Source of the DNA: Dactylis glomerata
Taxonomy: Eukaryota; Streptophyta; Magnoliopsida; Poales; Poaceae
Direction of reading: 5' to 3'
Length of the DNA: 64,000 nucleotides
NCBI GenBank assembly: GCA_007115705.1
Contig: QXEO01000341.1
Coordinates: 248,001-312,000, forward strand
The notes beneath the pieces were generated by a model. The model did not search any database, was not told where the DNA came from, and worked only from the letters and a program-made list of their open reading frames with translations. Below, piece by piece: positions 24,870-35,911 of the stretch (positions within the stretch are counted from its first letter, which is position 1; each line of letters begins with the position of its first letter). The position numbers were made by a program, and so were the translations under genes.

Positions 24870-27800
24870 TGTCACATCCCAAAATTTGGAATGTGAAAAT
24901 AAATAAAAAATAAGAACAATGTATGTTTGAATTGATTGAAATTTCACAAGGAATTAACACTTTTGATTTATCTTAAAGACTGATTAAAAAAACCATTTCA
25001 AACTTTCTATCATTCCTTGAAGAAACTATTTTGAGGAAAAGAATTTCAAAATACTATTTGGAATTATTTCAAATCCTATGCAACCATAACTGCAAAGGAA
25101 ATATTTTACAAAACCATTTATGACAAATAAAGTTGCAATGCCAAGAGCATGTTTGAATTAAATTTCAAATACTGTTTTTAATAAATTTCATGCCTTGATT
25201 CTAAAGATTATTTTCAAACCCATTTTTGTTATGCAATAAAGCCCTTAAGTCAATTTATAGAATTTTTATTAAAAATCCTATTTTATTCTGAAAACATGTT
25301 TCTTCCTATCTTAGAATGTTCAGTTGAATTTTAGAAAATTTCACAAATTGGTTTGAAGTCATTTGGACAGCAAATGCAAAAGTTATGATTAAATAAAGAA
25401 AAACAGAAAAAAAGAGAGGAAAAAACGTAAAATTGGCCAGGGGCACCGTTTCGGCCCAGCAAAGAACCTGCCCGCGGCCCACTTAACCAATTCCCGAACC
25501 GGTACCCGTTATTCCTCTCTCTCTCTCTCTGACATGTGGCCCCCACATGTCATCATCAACCTCCAGCCAGAAATCTCGCCGGTGACCGAGCCCTCCCCGC
25601 TGATTTCTCCCCCTCTAAATTCCATTGAATGCCTACCCAATCCGTCGCCATCCCGTGCCTATAAAAAGCACCGTGATCTCCTCTCCCTTCACCTCTTTTC
25701 CCCGAGCCCAAGAAGCCGCCAGAACGCCGAGATTTCTCGTCAGAGTCCACTGCATCTGCGGCCGTTGTCGCCCGGATTCCGGCGGAGCCAGGTGATCTAG
25801 CCGTTCCTCTTTGGTACTCCTCGATTCCTCTCTCTCTCAGGCGCACGTCTTGACGCCTCCGGTTTGCCCAAACTTGCAGCACATCGACGGAAACATCCAC
25901 CACCCGAGCCGCCGACGCTCGTACCGCCTCCAGCTGCTCCCTCCCCTCGCTACTGGATGAGATCGACGATGAAGACCACGCCCCGGACTCCGCCGCGACA
26001 CGCTGATCCCCGTCCACCCTCTCCCTAGCGCTAGAGGTCACCAGAACGCCGCCACCGTCGACCCCCTGCACATGCTCGCCGGCGACTCGGCCGGAACCCT
26101 AACCAGGGTAAGCTCTCCCATCACTCTTTTCCCTGGCACCGTTAGATCAAAATCGCACGTCCCAGATCGAATCACTTAAAAACGAATTGGTACCAGATCC
26201 AGGCCGCTCAGATTAGTTAGATCCAACGGCCGTAAGGACCGATCCGGCCGAACCGGTATTGGCTAATAGGAGAACGCCACGTGGCCAGTCTCTCGGGGTA
26301 AAATAGAAAATCGAATTAGAAATTGACAGAATTATGTATAAACTTTGAAAATCAATATATTTCATTCTATTTATCCACAAATTGCAAATGATATATCCCT
26401 GGAATCCTAGAAATGTGTAGAACACCATTCTGTAATAAAATTTGACTTTTGAAACAGTTAAAATCATTCAAATTCAAACATGTGAATTTGAGTAATTTTG
26501 ATATAATTCAAATTTATAAACCCTCTATAAATTTGAATTATATAATTCTTTTTGCAGTAGGATCATATTGTTATCCTCTATCCAGTAGAACCACTGCAAA
26601 AATCATTTGAACCAATTTCATCAAATATTCAAATTCAAATGGAGATTTGAGTATTTTCTTCCTAGATTTATTTCTATAATTAATTTAGGCATAATTCCTT
26701 TTGCAAAATTGATTATCTTGATAATAGAAAACCACCAGAACACTTCACACACCTTTCTCACACTTTTCCAAGATCAACTCCATTAATTCATCGTTTTGCA
26801 AGTTACAGTTGTATTTCAAGCACCTTGCAAAATATCAAATCTCTAATTCCTATCATGCACTTTGTGCTATTTCATTTTGTCCCACTAAACAAAAGTGTGA
26901 AATATGCTAAGTGCTAATGACCACATAAAATCTACCATGACTTAGTAAAAATCGACTCCCTACCTTTGCCCAATTGCAAAACCAACAACCCCATAACATC
27001 CAAAATACTTCTAAGTATTTGACTACTCCATCCAACAAAGTGACATAGAAGTTTTCCATATCAAGGCCATGGAGAAGAAGTTGAAGAGAAGGCAAGAGAT
27101 GGAGGAAAACAAGAAGAACAAAGTCAAGGGCCAAGTCAAGAAGATGGAAGTGGCAAACCTGAAGACTTAGAATATATTCAACCAAATTCTCAACCTAAGC
27201 CTAAGTTTCACTTGAAAATATTTTGCTAAGTGTTTTCTTAAACAAAGTAGGAAAACCCCCAACAAACTTAAGTCCTTGACTTAGCCAAAGCTCTCCATCC
27301 CTATCAAGTCAAATTCATGGCCCAATTCTTGTCCAAATATCACTAAGGTAAATCAAGACTATGCTAAAACAAATAAACACCTTTGTGTCTTGTTTGATTT
27401 TGTTGCCTTGGATTGTATGTTTATTTGGTGTTATCTTTTATCTTATAGTTATACGGAGAGCTACGTGTGTTGACTAAGAGAAGTACAAACTTCAGAAAAC
27501 TTACTAAGGCAAGTGTCATCATCTTCTTGTCCTACTAAAGAATTGTCACTAGTAGCCCTCTTATAGATGATGCATGTCTTGGTGTTTTATAAACTTATGA
27601 TTTTATGCTAAGTCTTTTGTCTAGCTTATGTCTAGCTTTTGCATCTCCTAGTAGAACTGCTGCTGCTATAGGTTGCCCTACACTTGTTATGGGAAGGGAT
27701 ATCATATGTTTTGGCTAAGTGTTGAAAACCTTGTTTTACAAAAACCAAGAAAACAACTAAGTTAATGAAACACCTGGGTGGAAAGTGGTAAGAATGGATT

Positions 27801-28959
27801 TGTGTTGAGTGGTTCCCTAGGGTCTTGTCGTCGAACCTCTGAACCAGCAGGTGTATCTCACTTGTGGACGGCCACCCAGGAACAAAGAGATTCGAGACGC
27901 TCAAGTCGTGAAGCTTCCAGTGCAACCACGAGTCATATGGGCTCTGTCTTGACTAACTAAGTTGCGAGAACTCAGCCAGACGGACAGAGGGTGGTAGATG
28001 ATGATAGGAGGGAACGCGTCCGGGTTGGTCTGAGGGATTGGCTCTGAAAGGTCTCGTCTTAGTCTTCACTTGGCCATTTGAGCAAAATGAGCATCATGGC
28101 AAAAGAGGTTGACTAAGTCTTGTGGGAAAAGTGCACCACCTCTGCAGAGGGTTAAAACTAAGTACTTAGCCGTGTCCCCGGTTATGGACAATTTTGAGCG
28201 ACATGATTTTGAAGATATTCAAGGATCTCATCATGCCAACTTCTTTAAATTAAAACTTGATGGGACAACAAGGGATTTGTTGTGTGATCATAATTATGTA
28301 CACCTGGTGGATTCCTGTGTGTGCATAATTTATTAGGAGCACCTGGTGGATTCCAGTGTGTCCAATAGTGTTTTAAAGGAAAATTGAGGTTTTGACATTT
28401 GATGTAGGTATCTATCGACCAGTGTGTCCCGTACGATAACTACGGCCTATGGCTATAGGGGTAGATCACCCAAGTCAAGTTGTCCAGCTAATAGTTTTGC
28501 TACAAGAAAATGATAGGATTAAATTGCTTAGTGCAAATAGGTCTGAAGCTCCACCTAGCCAAATATTCATTTAAGTGTTAGGTCCCAATTGTGTCCACCA
28601 AACAATGACATCTTGGCAATACAATTCAAGTGTATGGACCCTTTGTGGCTGCAACGTTTCATGTTGCAGGTTTTGATGTTAAGAAAGGTACGACAGGGTT
28701 ACGAGTCTATCCACAGCATGTTTCGCCTGTGGCACATGAAGAAGAAGGACTCCATGCTAGTTTTGATTTCGTTGTAAACTCTAAAAGCTCTATGCTATGA
28801 GCATTGTAAGTTCTTTATGTAATTTGCTGGATCATGCGATGTAATAAAATGACCTTTGTTTCTTGATATTACATCTCAAACTGTGTGTGCTAGCGTTGAT
28901 CCAGGGACTAGCACTAAAAAGCACATGGATCGTCATCTTTAAAAGATGAGGTCACTACA
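24870..28959 (+). mobile_element. Element B 3' LTR (4090 bp)
   Basis: Counterpart of the 5' LTR with the same ends. It carries TATAAAA at 25660-25666, the acidic open stretch at 27049-27229 and paired palindromes at 28139-28169. Confidence 0.92.
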
Positions 28960-29881
28960 GAACAACACATCTACAACCTTAGAGGTTTTTGTCACTCCCC
29001 CAGATTAAATAGAGGCATGAACCCAACTATCGAGCATAAATACCCCCTCTTGGAGTCACTAGTATCTACTTGGCCAAGATAGCTACTAACAAAGGAGAGC
29101 ATGCAAGATCATAAACAACATAGAGATAACATAAGATAATATTCAGCACATCAACTCAATCATAACACCAATATTTATCGGATCCCAGCAAACACAACAT
29201 GTAGAATTACATAACGGTGATCTCGATCATGTAAGGCAGCTCACGAGATCTAAATATGAAGCACATGGTGGAGAAGACAACCATCTAGCTACTGTTATGG
29301 ACCCATAGTCCAAGGTAGACTACTCACTCATTGCGCCGGAGGCAAGCATGGCGATGAAGAAGACCTCCGGTGGCGATTCCCCTCTCCTGCAGGGTGCCGG
29401 GAAGAGCTTCTGGACCCTCCTGATCTCGGGTCGACGACGGCGGCGGATCGCGATGTGTTTCTGGAAAATTGATCGGGTACTTAGGTTTTTCCCATCGGGG
29501 GGTCTTTATAGGCGAAGGGGCAGCGTCAGAGGTGGACCAGGGTGGTCTCATCCATAGGGGGCATGGGCCAGGGGCAGGCTGCACCGCCCTATGGTGAGGC
29601 TGGCCCTTGGCTCGGCTCCGTCTCCTCTTCGGTGTTCTGGAAGCTTTGTTTAATATCTGGACGTTCGGCTTTTGTTTCGTCCAATTCCGAGAATATTTCC
29701 TGTGTAACTTTTCTGAAACACAAAAACAGCATAAAACAGGGAACTGGCACTGTGTCATCTTGTTAATAGGTTAGTTCCGGAAAATGCATAAAAATGCCAC
29801 GAAGTGTAACGAAACACTAAGCAAATGGTGTAAAAACAAGCATGCAACATCAAAAATTATAGATATGTTTGAGACATATCA
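28960..29881 (-). mobile_element. X1 5' LTR, 5' part (split by element B)
   Basis: After the right target copy of B (GAACA) the LTR continues from 28965 to its start TGATATG at 29881. With 18204-18931 it totals about 1645 bases, close to the 1658-base Y LTR. TATAAA is at 29505-29510. On the right it abuts the 3' interior of X3. Confidence 0.88.
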
Positions 29882-32343
29882 CTGGGCTAACTTCCAACTT
29901 ACAACTTGCAAGCATAACATCAACATAAGAGAGCCACAATGTCAAATTTATTAAAAGAAAGAAAAGTAAAGTGTGCCGTCAGGTTCGTGAGAGCTTTACT
30001 GACTAATTTTCACATAACACAAAAAGTTTAATTTGAAGGATAGATAAAAGCAAGACGAATGTGCTTGGAATAGCAAATTGCTAATAGGTAGATATGGTGG
30101 ACACAATGGAAAACTTTGGTTTTCGGGAGTTGGATGCACGAGAAGTATTCCCTCTCAGTACAAAATGAAGGCTAGCAAAAGACTGGGAGCGACCAACTAA
30201 GAGAGCAATAATGGCCATAATCATGCATAGTGACAAAACATCATTAACCGAAGCATAAAGTGGTATCACAAGTCAAAAACCAAATGATCATAGAGGCTTA
30301 TGGCGACTTGTTAGAGTCAAACATGTTGTAAGCATGCGCCAAATCAACCCAAATAAAGCATCAATGGAGAAAACCACAATAATATGCTCTCATATAACAA
30401 AAATAAGGCATGATTCTTTCGAAGGAACATTAAGCAATCTCAGTCATTTGATACAAGTCATTTTACAACAAAAACTACTAAGCATACTATCAAAATAACA
30501 CCAAGCATGACATGCAAAAGTCTAAGCCACAGTCTAAACAAGCTCCCATTTGTACCACTATAAGCATGAAACTTTTTTTCTCTTTTCCAACACCATTCAA
30601 CCTTTTTGAAACCGCTGTTTTAGATGAAAACCAACATATACCAGTGGTCTAAATACACCTTGATGCAAACATATAACAAGAGATGAACAAAAATCAAGGC
30701 GAAAAACAAAAGCTAAATGCAGTTCTAGAAAAAGAGAACACTCGTTGAACGATAAGAGTGAAAACTAGAGTGTTCTTGGCAATGAAAAACATAGTATGTC
30801 TCTCTCCGAAACAAACATGATGTGATCCAACCATTTATTGCAGCAAACAAAACAAAAGAAAACTGAAAGCGAAAGTAAATACGCTCCAAGAAAAACGCAT
30901 AGAATATGCAGCAATAAAAATATAGTGTCTTGAAAGGTGAACTGATTTTTGCCGATGAAGAAAGGGGTGCCTCGGGGGCATCCCCAAGCTTTGACGCTTG
31001 TACCTCTTGGATATTTCTTGGGGTGACATGGGCATCCCCAAGCTTGAGCTTTTTTCCATACTTCATCTCATCTCATCACTCTCCTTTCCCTACACTTGAA
31101 AACTTCCTTCATACAAAACTTCACACAATTATATTAGCAACAATAGTCTAAGCATGATAGTAAATCTAATCTTTTGGTTCTGTTTCAAACTCAAATAAAC
31201 CTCCATTAAAGCATAAGCTACTGTACCAACTTCCTCAAAAGTTCCATGATCAAAAGAACTCAAAAAGAAAGCGATAGAGAGGCAAACACAAATAGTGGCA
31301 GAAATCTGTCAAAACAGAACAACTGACAAAGATCGATTTTTCCGAGGACCTTCTGTTAGTCAAATCGAAAAGTGCAAAACTAATGAAAGTTCTAAAATAA
31401 CCTAGGGCATGTGCACAAAAAATCGCAGATAAAAAAGATATTCTGAGAATTGTCACGAATATTTATGGTGCAGCGCAAAAATCTATTTCAGGATAGCAAC
31501 TTCCCCAAATCTTACCTTCCTCCCATTAGAGGTTCTTCTTGGCACAAACACGAAATAAAAATGACAAGGAGAGGTCATTAAAGTAGTAATAACTTCCAAG
31601 ACTCAACAAAAAGAAAAAGTACTGAAAAGAAAACATTGGGTTATCTCTCAAGAGTGTTTTTCTTTAACGCCTTTGAGCTAGGCGCAGTAATTTGTGATGA
31701 TGCTCACATAAGTACCGGAAAGAACTTGAAGCAAGAGCTAGCATCAAAAAGCAAATACGAAACAAATTTAAATCTAAACCACTTCCTATGAAAAAGAGTC
31801 TTGTAAAGAGACAAATCATGAAAACACAAAGCAACAAGCATAGGAAGGCAAAACAAGTGCAACTTCAAGAATTCCAACAAAAAGAGGGGAAACTTAATAT
31901 TGTTGAGATCCATCAAACCATGTTTCCCTCTCTCATAATAACTTTCAGTAGTATCATGAATAGAATTAACAATATAACTATCACGTAAAACATCCTCATG
32001 AGCCATATGCATAAAAGAATTAATACTCCCCACATGAACATAGTCATTCTTAGCAATCGTATTAGGAGAAAATTCAACAAAATAATTATTCTCATCACCA
32101 GAATCATCAAAAATAGGAGGCATATTGTAATCATACCTTGCTTTCTCCTCATGAGGTTGAAAATTATAAATATAATTCCTATCTTTATGAATCTCACTAG
32201 AAGGATAGAATTTAGAATAAAAGAGAGGTACAATTTCCTCCCAACCAATAAGTCGGCCATCCTTCAGCGTCTTATACCATTCCGCAGCTCTGCCCTTGAG
32301 TGATAAAGAGAATAGCTTCCTCTTCACTTCACATGTAGAAATA
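29882..32343 (-). mobile_element. Element X3 internal domain, 3' part
   Basis: Minus-strand interior of an Athila-like element. It contains the second part of a gag gene (31704-32343), an AT-rich stretch, the duplicated AAGCTTGGGGATGCC motif near 30975-31042, and a 3' region up to the start of the X1 LTR. There is no protease, RT or integrase sequence, so the interior is a deletion derivative. It continues at 45245 on the other side of element C. Confidence 0.82.
31704..32343 (-). pseudogene. gag: X3 gag, second part (split by element C)
   Basis: The frame enters from 45245 across the C insertion without a shift. Its first 40 or so residues are Athila/gypsy capsid-like, with the core SLKGRAAEWYKTL (capsid proteins often have an L-x-A-x-W-Y block here) and GWEEIVPLFYSKFYP. 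After about residue 60 of this part the sequence stops looking like capsid and becomes a hydrophobic, Leu- and Phe-rich tail, as expected if an internal deletion fused gag to a 3' non-coding region. No zinc knuckle is seen. The product would assemble viral-like particles in an intact relative; here it is truncated, fused and split. Confidence 0.7.
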
Positions 32344-35300
32344 TGTGACGACCCCGAATTTATCACAAATTCGAAGTGCCCGTTATGCATTCCACCACAA
32401 TCCTAGAATCATTGTTGTGATACACATAACGTAGTTGGTAACCAGTTCCATAGACATTACAATACGATGGTTCAAATACAATGGTCATAAAGACCAAGTT
32501 CATATTACAACACAATATAGCAGCGGAAATTACGTCTTCGGGTCCATGCCTTCACCCTACAGGCAATGGCGACTCAGTAGAAGATCTTAGTTCTGATACT
32601 CCTCTTCATAACCTTCCTCCGGATATTCTTCCCCATAGTCTGGCCAAGTTGATAGCCAGGGACACAGCCGTGAGTACATTGGATGCACTCGCAAACCATC
32701 TTATAAATGAAATGTTGAAATAGATATGCAAGGTTGATATGGTGGACTAAGCACTAAGTTTAGTTGCAAAAGCTAGTTTTATTTCCCAAGAATGTTCATT
32801 GGTAGAAAAGAAGTTTAGTTCTCTAAGTTTAATCTAAGGGAACTTCAAGTGTGTCAATATCAATGTCAAGTCAAGTCATGTCATTCACCAAGTTCACATA
32901 GGTTATTATCATTCTTGACAAAAGTCAAGTACAGTTTGCCAACTGTCCATAACCGAGGACGCGGCTATTCGAATAGTTTGAAAACCTCTGCAGAGGGGTA
33001 CACTTTACCCACAAGATTCGATACATCTGCCGGGAGAAATCCACGGATCGTCATACACAAAGTATGCGGGGTTCAGATAATCAAACAAACTCTTTCACTT
33101 GCTCACTCTAGTATAGGATCCTTCCCTAGAGCCCGAGATACGGAAATCCCCGTTCCGGCGCCTCTAGTTTTGCCCGCTCTGGGATGCCGGATGAGTGGAA
33201 TCTCCACTTGGTTCAGAAGTACCCGCGCACGATGCACTTCTATAAAGGATGATACAAGACCTCCCATACTAGGGTGAACAAGCTACGGACTAAGCCCCTT
33301 CCCATTTAGGGGTAATGTGGTCGTACGGTAAAGGTTGGCTCACATGGTACATCACTTATTATCATTTAGCAAATACATTCCATAGTATTTAGTCAAGATT
33401 ACTTTCCTTCATAAAACCATCATGTAGGAGGGATCTCCATTTCAAGTTTTCAAGTTCAAGTCACCAAGTTCCAATGGGGCTCCCCTTAGAGATTGCCTCA
33501 ATTTTATTAGCTACTAAGCAGCTATATTGAGTGATGATACCACTAAGCTATGGTTGGATAAACTCAGCTTGATGTTCTTGCTAAGCAAGGTATCACTATA
33601 CTTCTATCATTCTACTCTAGCAATTCAATCATGCAATTTACTTAAAACAAGTAGAATGCAATAGTAAAACTAGGCATTTGGAGTATGATTCAAAAGATGG
33701 CTTGCCTTGGTTGGCAAAGTGTCTGGGGTATTCTTCTTCTTCTTGATAATATTCCCCTTCAATATCCTCCTCGGCAACACTAGCGTCTAATAACGAATAA
33801 ACACAAAACACACAATCACCATACAATGCTAACATCACTTCACACACACAAACTTGTTTTCAAACAATAATCTTCATGGTGGGGTTTATTTGAATTGTGT
33901 TGCAAGTTTTCTTCCATGTTTGCATTGAGGGTGTAAGTTAAGTTTTCTACCACACACCATGTGGGGTTTACTTTTTAAGTATGGGTATTAGACTAAGGGT
34001 AGTTGGACTAGTTCAAGTAAGGATCGACTAATTATGTGAATTGGTATTGAGGGCCACAATAAATTCTAAGTGCATGATAGGGATCTATCATTTTATGTTA
34101 CCCATTAAGATTGGATTTAAGTCTAATTGATATCACTAATTAGACTTGAGTTGATTAGGGTTGGCTAAACAGTAGGGGAGGTGATAGTAAGTTCACAAAT
34201 CAAATTTCATAATTTTAGGAGGTTTAAACAATTTTATAGAATTTTTCTATGATTAATAAAGCTATGGTCACATTATTCTTATTTTTTTAAATTCCTACCT
34301 CAACTTTAATTCTAACCAGTTCTATAGTGTAGAGCATTTCATAAGCTTTCCAACACATATTCATTTGCTAAAAATGGATTTCTAAAACTCTTGGAATTTA
34401 ATTTTGAAAATCAGATCTGAAAGTTATTTGAATTAATTCAAACGGCGGGAAAATAATTAAAAACGAAACGGACCTAATTCTAACGAGCCGGGCCGATTTC
34501 AAAAAGAATCCCGAACGGGCCGGCCCATACCGCTTCGCCCCGGGCGGGAAAAGAATAAAACCGAACCTGACAGGGGGGTCCCACCCGTCAGGTCACTTAA
34601 CTTCCCCGAACCGGTATGCTACCGCTGGATCAAGATCGAACGGCTCGGGTGCATCGTGTTCATCGGCGACGGAGCAGCTCACCTGCGCGCAGTGAAGATG
34701 ACGACGGCGACGGCGGCGTGCGTAGAGGAAGCAGAACTCGACGGCGACGGGTGGAAACGACTCCGGCGAGGCTCCTCCACCACTTCCCCGCGGCGGCTTG
34801 CTCCAGGGAGGTCGAACGCGGCGGCGCTCTCTGCGTCCAGTACCTCGCTGGCGGGGATGGCGACGTCGAACGAGAGCAAGCGGGGTGAAGTGAGCGTGTC
34901 TGGGAGGTAACTGGGGACGGGGCGAGTTGGTTCGTTTGATTGGCGGGGCCTTTTATAGGCCGGAGCGTCGGGGACAGGGGCGCCCAGTAGGTGGCCAGCG
35001 CAGGGCATGCTGGCGACGTGCACGGGCGACACCGGCCTCGACGGCCTTGCTCGCGTGCTGGAGGGTTTCGGTCTCGGCCGCGGAGTGTTGTGGGTCTGCT
35101 CTGGCGCAGTCACGATGGTCCTGGGTGCTGTCGCCTCTTCTCCTCCCTTTCTCACGGCTAGGGTCGGGGCAGGGGGAGCTGGGCTCGACCGCGGCGTCGT
35201 CCAGGAGCATGGCTACAGGCTTGAGACGACGGCGACAGTGATCATGATTTGCTCCGATTTTCATCTGCCAGGTGTTCGACGAAATGTCCGCAAGAGATTC

Positions 35301-35869
35301 AAATTCGAATTTTTGAAATTTTTCACTTTGGGTGATCAACATATTGGCCAAGGTTTCCAGTCATATTTTTGTTATCAAGAAAGAATAAGTTTTGCAGAAA
35401 TCTTATTTCAAAATTTGGGTATGGTCACTGTTTCATATTCAAAGTTTGGCTGAGGTTTGAGTCCAGTTCTGATTTGAATTTTGGTTAGAAACTTCTTGGT
35501 TTAGTTAGTCTGCAACTTGGTCAAGCTCAACTAACTGGCCAAACACCAAGTTGAGTTACAGATTTCTTATTCTAAAGGCTCAAAGTAGGGTAGTCAATAA
35601 GATTTCATAGATCATCTTATTCTTCTCTTTTGCTCTATGATTTTTATTTCTGGTTTCTTTGGCTTGTGTAATCCTTCTCTAATGTCTCTGTTGGTTGAGT
35701 TATAACTAACTAACTAATGCACAACCATTAATCACACACATGAAATCATAAAATACACATAATGGAAAATACATGCATACATGCAATAATAGATAAAAAG
35801 TTTTATCTTGGTCCAAAATTTGGCACTTTAATTAATAGGAAGTGGATTACAATTTTCTGAGTTGTTACA
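32344..35869 (-). mobile_element. Element C 3' LTR (3526 bp)
   Basis: On the minus strand it begins TGTAACAACTC at 35869 and ends GGTCGTCACA at 32344. It contains TATAAAA (34951-34957), a GC-rich block, a CAG-GTGAGC donor near 34690, acidic exon 33706-33786, palindromes at 32965-32996 and acidic exon 32587-32639. Confidence 0.95.
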
Positions 35870-35882
35870 ATCTTCCCCCTTA
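35870..35882 (-). other. Polypurine tract of element C
   Basis: TAAGGGGGAAGAT on the minus strand, adjoining the 3' LTR. It follows the CGGGGACGAGATT block shared in form with A, B and D. Confidence 0.85.
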
Positions 35883-35911
35883 AAAAGAATCTCGTCCCCG
35901 AGATTCACTAA

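Larger units (their letters stand above)
18932..28959 (+). mobile_element. Element B, complete non-autonomous LTR element (10.0 kb)
   Basis: A full element with both LTRs, a primer site and flanking target copies CAACA (18927-18931) and GAACA (28960-28964), one mismatch apart. The uninterrupted Y LTR at about 14945-14970 shows the empty site. LTRs make up four fifths of its length. The 1.9-kb interior has no gag-pol frame, so it is LARD-like and must have depended on another element's proteins. Confidence 0.92.

Noticed and set aside
27068..27170. 33-codon basic ATG frame (MEKKLKRRQ) in B LTR
   Set aside because: It overlaps the longer acidic frame, and the 5' LTR copy has lost the start codon (ATGCAG-type change alters the first residues). 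Short lysine-rich frames in A-rich sequence are common.
14213..29881. X1 as one complete element bounded by the Y and X1 LTRs
   Set aside because: A primer site and interior follow the Y LTR on its left, so it is not a terminal 3' LTR with flanking target DNA. The GATGC and CTGGG flanks do not match.
28960..29881. X1 LTR as the 3' LTR of X3
   Set aside because: X3's own 5' LTR is 1019 bp and differs in its second half, while this LTR is about 1645 bp and matches Y. The junction at 29882 also lacks a good polypurine tract.
34679..35155. 158-codon minus-strand frame through the C LTR promoter
   Set aside because: It runs across the TATA box, so its start lies upstream of the probable transcription start. 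The 5' LTR copy is frameshifted. Only its 3' part may be transcribed, as exon 1.
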